Assembly: GCF_023159225.1 (NCBI RefSeq)
Contig: NC_063161.1
Coordinates: forward strand, 75,554,267-75,618,266
Length of the DNA: 64,000 nucleotides
Direction of reading: 5' to 3'
Source: Perognathus longimembris pacificus
Lineage: Eukaryota; Chordata; Mammalia; Rodentia; Heteromyidae
Shown here: positions 42,780-52,793 of the stretch, piece by piece
Numbering within the stretch: position 1 is the first letter of the stretch
How the letters are laid out: each line of letters starts with the position of its first letter
The notes under the pieces: model-generated
The model's input: only the letters and a program-made list of their open reading frames with translations
Database searches by the model: none
Told to the model about the DNA's origin: nothing
Made by a program: the position numbers and the translations under genes

Positions 42780-43770
42780 GTGTGATACCAACACACATCA
42801 TTTCCTAGGAAGTTTACCTGATCCCCTACAAATGAAATTGGAGCAAACCTCTACATCCAACCTCAATTCACAAGAAATATAGGTGAGAGCAAAAATTTAA
42901 ATGTCATCAGAAGGAAGCAGTCACACAAAGTGAGATATTCTATTGGATAAATGACCCAGATCCTATAAGTCAATGTCAGGGAAAAGTTGATTGGGGTGGG
43001 GACTGCTCTAGAATATGAGACTTAAAAATCCATAATCAACAAATTTCATGTGAAGATTTTGCATGTCATAAGAATAAAGCAGAGGCTGGGGATATGGCCT
43101 AGTGGCAAGAGTGCCTGCCTCATATACATGAGGCCCTGGGTTCGATTCCCCAGCACCACATATACAGAAAATGGCCAGAAGTGGCGCTGTGGCTCAAGTG
43201 GCAGAGTGCTAGCCTTGAGCAAAAAGAAGCCAGGGACAGTGCTCAGGCTCTGAGTCCAAGCCTCAGGACTGGCCAAAAAATAAAAATAAAAAAAAAATAA
43301 AGCAATACCAAATAGTGCATTTTAGGCATCAGAGTTTCGATAATTCCAGGATAAGCAGAGCTGGTCAGGTGTAAAATTTACCCTGGTTATGTAAAAAACA
43401 GGTCTATGTTTTTGTTGTCTGTCTGGAAAGGGGACAGAAACAGGGTCTCACTATGTTAGCTAGATTGACTCAAACATCTCCCAGCCCAAGCCTCCACCTG
43501 CTGTGCTGGCTCATGCCTGAATGAGAAACAGTCTCCTTTTAAAGAACTATCATACTGAGATATACGGGAGTGAAATGACATCATGTGTGCAATTTGGTCT
43601 AAAACAATGAGTTGGAAGAAATAAGGAGGGTATGTAAAGCAAATGTCTCAGGATCTTGATAATTATTGAACCCTGGTGATGGGTTATGGGGACTAGTCTA
43701 TTTTTGAGAATGCCTGGGTACTTTTATAATAACACATTTTAAAAGTGTTTTTTTTTTCTGAAAAGAAATC
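42780..43770 (+). mobile_element. Ancient L1 (L1M-type) 3' UTR, interrupted
   Basis: The patterns GAGCAAAAATTTAAATGTCA, CCAGATCCTATAAGTCAATG, ATATGAGACTTAAAAATCCA and TTGAACCCTGGTGATGGGTT follow, in order, the 3' UTR shared by old mammalian L1M elements. It is interrupted by a young SINE (43083-43300) and a reverse B1-like piece (43437-43522). Confidence 0.65.
43083..43305 (+). mobile_element. IDL-Geo SINE
   Basis: Full dimer with an AAAT-type tail. AATAAAGCA repeats on both sides. Confidence 0.93.
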
Positions 43771-43975
43771 GGCTGGGAATATGGTCTAGTGGTAAAGCGC
43801 TTGTTCAGTATACATGAAGCCCCCTGGATTCCATTCCTCAGCACCACATATATAGAAAAAGCCAGAAGTGGCGCTGTGGCTCAAGGGGTAGAGTGCTAGC
43901 CTTGAGCAAAAAGAGGCCAGGGACAGTGTTCAGGCTCTGAGTCCAAGGCCCAGGACTGGCAAAAAAGAAAAGAAA
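43771..43975 (+). mobile_element. IDL-Geo SINE
   Basis: Full dimer with an A/G tail. Confidence 0.92.
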
Positions 43976-44870
43976 AGCAATCATGTATAGGAAAACAGCA
44001 CTGTGAATGTTAATTCTCTTTCCCAAGAGCATCATATAAACTATGTGGGTAGAAGTGAGAATCCCCTCACTCCCCTGGGATTCCATCACTTAAGGAATCA
44101 CTGCAATCGGCTCTCTGAGCTCTGCTATGTAGGCCACACCCCACCAGGGATCTGGCTGAATGCAGGAAAAAAAAATCTCTAAGCATCAGGCTAATCATGG
44201 ATAAAAATTGCAGCGGGATCCTTCGATAGTTGAGAAGTTAGTGTTTCTTTTTTCTTTTTTTAAAGGAAGTATTTCTTATGTATTGAGAGGAAAATCCCTG
44301 AGGGGTAACTCCAGTTTTCTGCTGGATGGAAATGATCTACGCTAGTCAAATGGAACCCAACCTAGGAGGCCTTCCCCATTCCCAGGCGGCTGCAGAGGCA
44401 CTAATTAGGTAATTAGCGCTGGGAATGGAGGAGTGGAATGGAACTCAGCAACCAAGAGGCACAGCTGCCCCACTTTGCCCTGAGCCTGCTCTGAGCCCAC
44501 ACCGGCGGCCAGGCCCTGTGTCCACCGTGCACCGGGTTCACCGTGCACCCAGTTAACCAGCTTTGGCATCTTGGGTAAGGGGTTGGGACCAAAGGTAAAG
44601 CCAGGTGCTAGGTGGACCGGGCAGAGGCGCCTTTAGCCTGGGCGGATTTCCTTCGGGAAGCCGCACCTCCCTAGCTCCCTCCTAGTGAGTCCCAGCCTCA
44701 GCACACAGCCCGGCGCGGGGAGGAAGGGAGCCCTGTGGAGGAACGCGGCCCCGCCCTAGGCCCTTGCTGATGCGCACTGGGGAAACTGCCGATTATTATT
44801 ACTATTACTGCTATTATTATCATTTTAGATAAGTCAAGAGAGCTAGTAGAGGTGATTTCTATGTTGATTT
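43976..44870. other. NUPR2 upstream flank, mostly unique
   Basis: GC content rises from about 44380. Two TAATTA homeodomain-type motifs in tandem (44402-44407 and 44410-44415) sit in a unique, well-balanced stretch. CCGTGCACC is repeated at about 44525-44550. Confidence 0.45.
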
Positions 44871-44875
44871 TGTGT

Positions 44876-44932
44876 GGTAGTACTGGAGAGTTGAACCCTG
44901 TTCATGCTACCACTTGAACCACATCCCCAGAC
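44876..44932 (-). repeat. Old ID-like piece
   Basis: Complement of GGAGAGTTGAACCCTG and CTACCACTTGAACCACATCC. Confidence 0.5.
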
Positions 44933-45033
44933 CAGAGATCTATTACCCCGTCTGGATCACGGCACATTACAGACTCAAATTGCATTGTCATAAATATGTG
45001 TAATTACTACGACAATTAAAAACACACATTATG

Positions 45034-45228
45034 CCTTTTTTTTTTTTTTTGCCAGTCTTGAACTCAGGGCCTGGACCCTGTCCCTGTGATTCTTTTGCTC
45101 AAGGATATCTACCACTTGAGCCACAGTGCCACTTATAGCTTTTTCTGTGTATGTGGTACTGAGGAGTCGAACCCTTGGCTTCAGGCATGCTAGGCGAGCA
45201 CTCTACCGCTAAGCCACATTCCAGGGCC
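45034..45228 (-). mobile_element. IDL-Geo SINE
   Basis: Minus-strand dimer, slightly deleted in its right half, about 375 bases upstream of the NUPR2 ATG. Confidence 0.9.
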
Positions 45229-45604
45229 TCTGGATACCTTAAAAGCATGTCCAATCATTTTACCCATCCTCCGCCGCTTTGTAGTTTAACGTTTTCGGGG
45301 CAAGTTCTGGCTCAGAGGCCTGGACTGGCCTACCGTCCCGCGACCCTGGCTCCAGCCCCGCGAGTGCCAGGATGGCAGGCGTGCAGCACCCCAGCCCGCT
45401 AGCATACACACAACGACCGTCCTCAGGTCCGCCGCGGACCTCACAATTCCAGGGATGGGCCCGGAGCCGGAGAGCGGGCCGCCCGGGCTCTGTGACGTCA
45501 AGGGACACGCCCCTTCGGGAGCCAATGGGGGGGGGGGCGCGGCGCGGGGCGGGGCCGGCCCTGCCAGCGAGCGCGCGCTCGCAGGCGGCGGGAGCCGCGG
45601 CGCA

Positions 45605-45652
45605 ATGGACCGGGGCGCGCGTGCGGCGGCTCTGCGTGCCCAGGACCGGGCC

Positions 45653-45691
<39 letters not shown>

Positions 45692-45922
45692 GGCTCCGAG
45701 GAAGAGATCGTCTACGAGTGCCTGGACTACATCTACCTGCGCGACTACCCGGCCTGCGGGGCCGGGCGCAGCAAGGGCCGCACGCGGCGTGAGCAGCAGC
45801 TGCGCACAAACCGGCCGGTGCCGGGCGGCCACGAGCGAAAGATCGCGCAGAAGCTGATGGATGGGCAGCGCCGGCGGCGCCAGCGCCAGCTGCAGCCCCG
45901 GCCGCGCTCCCGCCTCTCCTGA
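45605..45922 (+). CDS. NUPR2: NUPR2 (nuclear protein 2, transcriptional regulator; NUPR1-like)
   Basis: A 105-codon frame runs from ATG 45605 to TGA 45920-45922. The frame is open further upstream, but this ATG follows the GC-rich leader and gives the length expected for the family. The recognisable core is residues 31-80: an acidic EEE start, a CLDYIYLRDYPACG block, RSKGRTRREQ, then GGHERKIAQK. A strongly basic C-terminus (RRRRQRQ at about 89-95) would serve as nuclear localisation/DNA-binding signal. This matches NUPR2, an intronless-coding paralogue of the stress protein NUPR1 that acts in the nucleus as a transcriptional repressor. Residues 17-28 are twelve consecutive prolines, longer than the short proline run I recall in human. 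Order and orientation with CHCHD2 downstream support the assignment. Confidence 0.93.
45653..45688 (+). repeat. CCG repeat encoding 12 prolines in NUPR2
   Basis: An almost pure CCG run in the coding frame gives Pro17-Pro28. It is a candidate for length variation. Confidence 0.9.
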
Positions 45923-46092
45923 GCCCGGTACGTCAGCCGCGCCGGGCCCGCCGCCCTCCGGCTCCGCGCGCGGAACCCGCTCTGAGAACCCTGCGGTGGG
46001 TGACAGGCTGGGAGGCGGGCGGCCGCGGGCGCGCGCGCAGGGCGGGGCCGCGGGCACAGGCGCAATCCCTGGGAAGCCAGTGGCGGGAGGAA

Positions 46093-46143
46093 CCAGAGTT
46101 CCTGGCCAGCCTGAGCTGCATAGTGAAAGCCCATCTCAAAACA
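46093..46143 (+). repeat. B1-like 3' piece after NUPR2
   Basis: CCAGCCTGAGCTGCATAGTG and the following CCCATCTCAAAAC match the end of a 7SL/B1 monomer. Confidence 0.6.
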
Positions 46144-46153
46144 GAGAAGTGTT

Positions 46154-46372
46154 GGGGCTGGGGATATGGCCTAGTGGCAAGAGTGCTTGCCTTGTATACA
46201 TGAGGCCCTGGGTTCGATTCCCCAGCACCACGTATACAGAAAATGGCCAGAAGTGGCACTGTGACTCAAGTGGCAGAGTGCTAGCTAGCCTTGAGCAAGA
46301 AGAAGCCAGGGACAGTGCTCAGGCCCTGAGTCCAAGTCCCAGGACTGGCCAAAAAACAAACAAACAAAAAAA
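46154..46372 (+). mobile_element. IDL-Geo SINE
   Basis: Full dimer. AACAGAGAAGTGTT is the target duplication (46140-46153 and 46373-46386). Confidence 0.95.
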
Positions 46373-46420
46373 AACAGAGAAGTGTTGCTAATACTATACT
46401 CGCTGCAATAATAATAATGT

Positions 46421-46627
46421 TTTTATTTGTTTTTGTTTGCCAGTCCTGGGGCTTGGACTCAGGGTCTGAGCACTGTCCCTGGCTTCTTTTTGCTCAAGGC
46501 TAGCATTCTGCCACTTGAGCCACAGCACCACTTCTGGCCTTTTCTATATATGTGGCGCTGAGGAATCGAACCCAGGGCTTCATGTATGCAAGGCAAGCAC
46601 ACTACCACTAGGCAATATTCCCAGCCC
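46421..46627 (-). mobile_element. IDL-Geo SINE
   Basis: Full minus-strand dimer between AATAATAAT-rich flanks. Confidence 0.92.
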
Positions 46628-46737
46628 ATGCAATCAATAATAATAATAGTAATAATTGCAGCTGTTTTGTTGACATCTTGAATTTCAGAATGCTTCTAAA
46701 TAAATACAAGTTTTACTCAAGTAGGTTTTCTATTTTG

Positions 46738-46842
46738 TTTCTTGCCGGTCCTGGGGCTTGAATTCAGGGCCTGGGTGCTGTTCCCAAGCCTCTTTGTGTG
46801 CAATGCCAGTTCTCTATCACTGAGCCACAGCACCACTTCTTC
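46738..46842 (-). repeat. Geo right monomer, single
   Basis: Complement of the right monomer without a recognisable head. Confidence 0.7.
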
Positions 46843-46865
46843 AAAGAGCTTTAAAAGGGCCAACA

Positions 46866-47038
46866 GTCAGGCAACAGTAGCTCAACACCTGTTATCTTAG
46901 AACTGGAGGCTGAGATCTGAGAATCAAGGTTCGAAGCTAGCCCAAGCAGGAAAGTCTATGAGACATCTATCTCCAATTAACCACCACCAAAAAGAAAGAA
47001 AAAAAAGCCAAAAGCAGAGCTGCGGCTCAAGTTCAAGT
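46866..47038 (+). mobile_element. B1-Geo SINE, 3'-shortened
   Basis: Head complete. The right monomer ends after GCGGCTCAAG. Confidence 0.78.
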
Positions 47039-47204
47039 TGCGATGGGTGATAAGATATGGAAAAAAAATCAGCATCAAAAGTCATCGGGGAAATGTAAAT
47101 TAAAATCACAATGATAATGAGCATCACAAATCTGAGAGTTTTATTTCCAGTGCTCATGCGGGGACTAAAAACATTAACTGATGTTTTTGTCTGATTTTCT
47201 GCAG

Positions 47205-47395
47205 GATACATGAAGGACCTGATAAAAAGTATTTTCACTGACTCCAACTGTAACTGTGCCACCATGTTGCCCAACAGAACTGTTCCACGTTGCTTAAGCT
47301 TACTGCTTCAGTCTTTTCTTTACTGATTGTTAAATAAGAAGTAAGTTACATCCCAAATGTGTATGCCTGTTTAGGGGTTTTAATTAAAAGAGAAC
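47205..47395 (+). other. NUPR2: Candidate 3' untranslated exon of NUPR2
   Basis: A strong acceptor (pyrimidine run then TGCAG at 47200-47204) precedes unique non-SINE sequence ending near an ATTAAA signal (47383-47388). A possible donor (CCCG|GTACGT, at 45927/45928) lies five bases after the NUPR2 stop, and no good poly(A) signal lies close behind that stop. Splicing from 45927 to 47205 would give the gene a 3' UTR exon. This is inference, and the region partly overlaps an old L1-like segment. Confidence 0.3.
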
Positions 47396-47513
47396 AGCAA
47401 GAATGACATTTTAACTCTGAGGTTTGTTTTTTTTTAAGTTACTATGATAATTCATTTCCAGTCCACAAATAGCTGAGCTATCAAGTAGCTGGGCTATCAA
47501 AGAAGTGATCACA

Positions 47514-47593
47514 GCCAGGTTTAGTGGTGCAGCCTGTAATCCTAGGCCTTAGCCTGGCCTACCATAGCATGCTCCAGGCCATCCTGAGCTTCA
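47514..47593 (+). repeat. B1-like SINE
   Basis: 7SL-type monomer (GCAGCCTGTAATCCTAGGCC). Confidence 0.65.
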
Positions 47594-47600
47594 AAAAGTA

Positions 47601-47895
47601 AGGGGTGGGAAGTGTGGCTTAGTGGTAGAGTGCTTGACTAGCATGTATGAAGCCCTTGGTTCCGTTCCTCAGTAATGCATACACAGAAAAAGCCGGAAGT
47701 AGGGCTGTGGCTCAAGTGATAGAGTGCTAGCCTAGAGCAGTAGAAGCTCAGGGATAGTGCCCAGGCCCTGGGTTCAAGCCCCAGGACTGGCAAAAGAAAA
47801 AAAAAAGTAGGTAGAGTGTTAGCCTTGAAAAGAAGCCAGGGACAGTGCTCAGGCCCTGAATCCAAGCTGCAGGACGGGCAAGAAAAATAAAAATG
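47601..47895 (+). mobile_element. IDL-Geo SINE plus an extra half right monomer
   Basis: A dimer (47601-47807) is followed directly by a second truncated right monomer (47808-47882, from GTAGAGTGTTAGCC to GGACGGGC), giving a trimer-like layout just upstream of L1-B. Confidence 0.85.
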
Positions 47896-47941
47896 TTGGG
47901 TGCCCTGATGTTTGGTGTATTGATGTTAAGAATTGCTATGC

Positions 47942-49433
47942 GAAGGAGGAAGATGGCGCTGCCACAGTAGGGAGGCACCCCAACTCGCTCCAACTGAAAA
48001 GTGAGCTGGGAACTCCAGCACCCAACACCCCATCAAGAACCCAGCAAAACCAGCAGCCAGAAGCAGTGGAGAAATGCAGGAAACAAAAAGGAGCAAAAAA
48101 AGAAGAGCCTATAACCTGCACGGAGCCAGAGAATCTCCGGGGTACCCTCCCCCCACCAGCCAACCCAAGCCCGAACAGGGCCAGGCTGGGAAAGGGGAAC
48201 CCGGCGATCGGCAGACAGACTGCCGAAAACCCACACCAGGAGCGCAGAGTCCAGACAGCAGGACTCCACGGACCCCAGGGAGAGCGTGGACCAAGACAGA
48301 AGGCGGCAACGGGGAAGTTCGGGACCGCATGGCCGGGATCGGACGTGAGCGGCAGAAAAACCAAGCGGTGCAGAAGGGGAGAGCTGAGGCCGCCACCACG
48401 ACCTTTTGCAACACGCCAGCACTCCACCCCTGAAGGACCAACGGCGGCACGGGACACACACACAATCTAGGACCAGTTAGTTCCCCATTACCCCCTCCCC
48501 CAATGGGAGACCAGCTATCAGAGACCCAAACCCTACAAAGAAGCTAGAACGTCCTCCCTCCCCCTCCCCACCCCGAGGGAACAAAGAACCCCCAAATCAG
48601 GTGGCAAGATCCCAACAGGCTCTGGGAAGACACAGGAGTTAGCAAGGGAAGGGTGGAGCAACACCTAGGCAGCGGAGGAGCCTGAACCTGCCACACCGGT
48701 CCCGCCCCCTTCCCAACGGGCCGGGGACGGCAGGCATTCCAAGCCCCACCCGAGACGCCTGGGCCTCAAGACACTTGATCCCACTGGGGCCCACACATAC
48801 CGCCCCCCACAGCGGACTCGCGGGACCCGGGGCTTGCTCTGGTAGGCGTAACCCGCACAGGTGAGCAGGGCCACAGCGGACCGGCCCGCTGTAGTGGGCA
48901 CACGTCGCACAGGTGGGCGGGGCCCCCGGCGACAGCGCCCCCTCTGGTAGGCGCACCTGCACAGGAGGGCAGAGCTCCAGCGGTGGCACCCACTCAGTTT
49001 GGTGCATTTCGCACAAGTGGGTGGACAGCCCCTCAACAACACCAGCACCGGAGCGGTCAACACAGGAAGGCGAACCGCCTGAGAGGCGAGCTCTTCTGAC
49101 CAATATAAAGAGTGGAAAAAAGAACCAAAGAAGAGAAAAGCCTCCAAGCCACGCTGAATCAGCGACCAGCAAACCCCCAACAGGGGCACGCTAGGGTCAG
49201 CACAACACAGCGGCAGGACACTGTTCCGCAGAGAAGGACACAGAATCTACCAGCCCACAAGTGCAGTGAGGGTGACCTCCTCAGCAACAACCAAGAAGGT
49301 CATGCTCACCCATTGGGCAGCAAGGTTCAACAGCCAAACCCAGAGCCAGGACACCAGGACACAAGGCTCCCACTGACGGACCAGCGGGAACCAGCACAAA
49401 GCCAAACCAGGGAAGCCACCCACAGATCTCCAG
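47942..49433 (+). promoter_or_regulatory. L1-B 5' UTR / internal promoter, with a YY1-type site at its first bases
   Basis: The element opens with AAGATGGCGC (about 47950-47959), close to the YY1 consensus AAGATGGCGGC that sits at the same place in primate L1s and sets the start of transcription. The rest is GC-rich with several direct CpGs. An ATG-started 119-codon frame lies at 48074-48433. Confidence 0.7.
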
Positions 49434-50078
49434 ATGCGCAAATCACAAAGAAATATAACACAGTTCATCAAAGGGCAAGCCAACTCTCCAGCACCAAAAA
49501 GCAGCACGACTGAAGAGGAGATGGAGAATAAAAAATCAATTGAGGCCATGTTAGCAGAAATGATGGAAAGCTTCAGAAACGAAATCAGAAAACAATTCCA
49601 GGAGTTTAGAGTGGAAGTCTTGAAGGACATCCAGGAAGCCAAGAAAGAAATGGAAGCAAAAATGGATACAATGCAAACCTCCGTTAAAGAAGACCTTAAC
49701 ATCCTGAGAAGTGAAATGCATGAAAAAATAGATTTAAAATACAACTCTTTAAAGGAAGAAATTTCCATGATCAGAGCTGATCTGGCAACCATAAATAGCT
49801 GTCTGATATCCATAAACTCCGCAATTGAATCCACAGCAGAGGAAGAAATCCCAAACTCATTCTATGAAGCTAATATCATACTCATTCCCAAACCAGACAA
49901 AGACCCAACAAAAAAAGAGAACTACAGACCAATATCACTAATGAACACAGACACAAAGCTCCTCAATAAAATATTAGCTAACACGATCCAGAAACTGATC
50001 AAGAAAATTATACATCATGACCAAGTAGGTTTCATCCCACAGTCAAAAGGATGGTTCAACATCCGTAAATCAATGTAA
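49434..50078 (+). pseudogene. L1-B chimeric frame: ORF1 N-terminus fused in frame to ORF2 reverse transcriptase
   Basis: The frame starts with the ORF1 ATG ([11 protein letters not shown]) and follows ORF1 for about 135 residues, covering most of the coiled coil. At about 49840 it passes directly into the ORF2 segment ([18 protein letters not shown]...) without losing frame. It stops at 50078, where a 4-base deletion relative to L1-A brings in a TAA. The ORF1 RNA-binding domain, all of the endonuclease and the start of the reverse transcriptase are deleted. Confidence 0.9.
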
Positions 50079-50114
50079 TTCACCACATAAACAGAACTAA
50101 AATCAAGAATCACA

Positions 50115-52148
50115 TTGTTATCTCAAAAAGCCTTTGACAAAATACAACATCCATACTTATTAAAAACTCTGGAGAGAACAGGAATAGATGGAACATTCGT
50201 CAAAACAATAAAAGCCATATACAACAGACCAACTGCTAACATCGTATTAAGTGGGGAGAAACTCAAATCATTCCCCCTAAACTCAGGAATAAGACAAGGA
50301 TGCCCACTCTCCCCACTTCTTTTCAACATAGTGCTGGAATCCCTAGCCATAGCAATAAGGCAAGAGGAGGACATCAAAGGGATCCACGTCGGCAAGGAAG
50401 AAATCAAGTTATCCCTATTCGCAGATGACATGATCTTATATCTGAAGGACCCAAAAAACTCAGTCCCCAAACTCCTACACCTAATAAACCATTTTGGCAA
50501 AGTAGCAGGATACAAAATCAATCCACAAAAGTCAGCAGCTTTTCTGTACACCAGGAATGTACAAACAGAAAAGGAAATTATGGAAACAATTCCATTTACA
50601 GTAGCCAAAAAAAGAATAAAAGTACCTAGGGATCAACCTAACCAAGGATGTGACGGACCTATTTAATGAGAACTATAAAAATCTAATAAGGGAAATCAAA
50701 GAAGACACAAGGAGATGGAAAGACCTCCCATGCTCATGGGTAGGCAGAATCAATATAGAGAAAATGGCCATATTGCCCAAGTTGTTATACAAAGTCAATG
50801 CAATCCCCATCAAAATCCCAGTTACATTCTTCACTGAAATAGAGAAAGCAATCCATAAATTCATATGGAACAGCAAAAGACCTAGAATAGCCAAAGCAAT
50901 TCTAGGCAAAAAAAGCAGTGCAGGAGGTATCACAATACCAGACTTCAAGCTCTACTATAGGGCCATCATAACAAAAACAGCCTGGTATTGGTATAAAAAC
51001 AGACCGGAAGACCAATGGATTAGAATTGAAGATCCAGAAATAAAACCGCACTCTTACAGTCAGCTGATATTGGACAAAGGAGCTAAAGACATACAATGGA
51101 ATAAACAGAGCCTCTTCAACTACTGGTGCTGGGAGAACTGGGCAGCCATATGCAGAAAACTCAAAGTAGACCCAAGCCTATCACCATGCACCAAGATCAA
51201 CTCAAAATGGATCAAGGACCTCAATATCAGACCTGAATCCGTGAAACTACTGAAGGATAGAGTAGGAAAGACGCTAGAACTTATAGGCACCGGAAGGAAC
51301 TTCCTGAATACAGTCCCAGGGGCACGACAAATAGGGGAGAGACTCGACAAATGGGACTACTACAAATTAAAAGGTTTCTGCACAGCTAAGGACATAGCCA
51401 CCAAAACAGAAAGACAGCCAACCATATGGAAAGGATCTTTACCAGCACAGCAACAGACAAAGGCCTAATATCTGTCATCTACAGAGAACTCAAAAGACTA
51501 AGCCCCTCCAAGCCCAATAAACCTATTAGGAAATGGGCAAAGGAGCTAAAGAGAGACTTCACAAGAGAAGAAATAAAAATGGCAAAGAAACATATGAGGA
51601 AATGTTTAACATCCCTGGTAGTAAAGGAAATGCAAATAAAAACAACCCTGAGATACCACCTCACCCCAGTTAGAATGGCCTATACTCTGAACTCAGGCAA
51701 CAACAAATGCTGGAGGGGGTGCAGGGAAAGAGGAACCCTTCTCCATTGTTGGTGGGAGTGCAAATTAGTACAACCACTTTGGAGAACAGTATGGAGATTT
51801 CTCAAAAAGCTCAATATAGACCTACCCTATGACCCAGCCATACCACTCCTAGGCATCTATCCTGAACAGCAGGTCCCAAGATATGAAAAAGACATTTGTA
51901 CTTCCATGTTTATCGCTGCACAATTCACAATAGCCAAAATATGGAAACAACCCAGATGCCCCTCCATAGATGAATGGATCCAAAAAGTATGATACCTATA
52001 CACAATGGAATACTACATAGCGATTAGGAATGGTGAAATATTGTCATTCGCAGGGAAATGGTCAGATCTTGAACAAATAATGTTGAGCGAGACAAGCCTA
52101 GAACTCAGAAAACAAAGGGGCATGATCTCCCTGATATATGACTGTTAA
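50115..52148 (+). pseudogene. L1-B ORF2 remnant (reverse transcriptase and C-terminal domain)
   Basis: Frames at 50115-50666, 50650-51468 and 51426-51992 follow L1-A ORF2. They include [21 protein letters not shown] and the CWRGC...HCWWEC cysteine motif. Breaks: loss of about ten bases near 50130, an extra A near 50620, the same shift as L1-A near 51425, and a stop at 51990. The match ends at the normal ORF2 stop, 52146-52148. Confidence 0.9.
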
Positions 52149-52581
52149 GAAGGGGTGACGGAGAGACAGTAGAGACCAGGTCTGTGAAACCAAAAACTGC
52201 TTGTCAAATGGTATTTCCCACAGGATTGGGGCAGTGACCCAACATTATGTAACTAAAACCAAAGAACTACTCAACATATAAAGGTCAAAAATCGACCTCT
52301 CAGTGGAATACAATAGCTCAAAAGCTAAGTATGTACGTTCATATAAGACTACTGTCGACATATTGTCTAATATTGACATTACATTTAAAGCCCTAGGTGA
52401 ATTTTCTTGGGCGTAGGCCACGCGGCTACTGTATATGTTCTTGGCACATTGTGTATTGTATATATGTCTACCTGACCTAGAGAAGGGAAAGAAAAACAGG
52501 GTGTAAGATATCACAAGAAATGTACACACTGCCCTACTATGTAACTGTACCCTTTTTGCACACACAAAAAAAAGAATTGCT

Positions 52582-52793
52582 TGGGGCTGGGGATATAGCC
52601 TAGTGGCAAGAGTGCCTGCCTCGGATACACGAGGCCCTAGTTTCGATTCCCCAGCACCACATATACAGAAAACAGCCAGAAGCGGCGCTGTGGCTCAAGT
52701 GCCAGAGTGCTAGCCTTGAGCGGGAAGAAGCCAGGGACAGTGCTCAGGCCCTGAGTCCAAGGCCCAGGACTGGCCAAAAAAAAAAAAAAAAAA
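52582..52793 (+). mobile_element. IDL-Geo SINE inserted in the L1-B target duplication
   Basis: Young full dimer flanked by AAAGAATTGCT on both sides. The left copy is the 3' target repeat of L1-B. Confidence 0.95.

Larger units (their letters stand above)
45280..46090 (+). promoter_or_regulatory. NUPR2: CpG island and promoter of NUPR2, with a full CRE
   Basis: CpG-rich DNA surrounds the gene. A perfect palindromic CRE (TGACGTCA, 45493-45500) and a CCAAT box (45522-45526) lie 80-110 bases upstream of the ATG, followed by a GC box (about 45545-45557). No TATA box is seen. The CRE suggests control by ATF/CREB-type factors; this is inferred from the motif only. Confidence 0.75.
47942..52571 (+). 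mobile_element. L1-B: LINE-1 with complete 5' end and a large internal deletion
   Basis: The plus-strand element begins GAAGGAGGAAGATGGCGCTGCC, has about 1.5 kb of 5' UTR, then ORF1 fused to ORF2, a 3' UTR and a short A tail. The target-site duplication AAGAATTGCTATGC is at 47928-47941 and, after an IDL-Geo SINE that inserted later, at 52794-52807. A partial copy AAGAATTGCT remains at 52572-52581. Compared with L1-A about 2.25 kb is missing. Confidence 0.93.

Noticed and set aside
45260..46134. Minus-strand frames of 103-265 codons opposite NUPR2
   Set aside because: Antisense shadows of a CpG-rich gene; no recognisable protein and no splice evidence.
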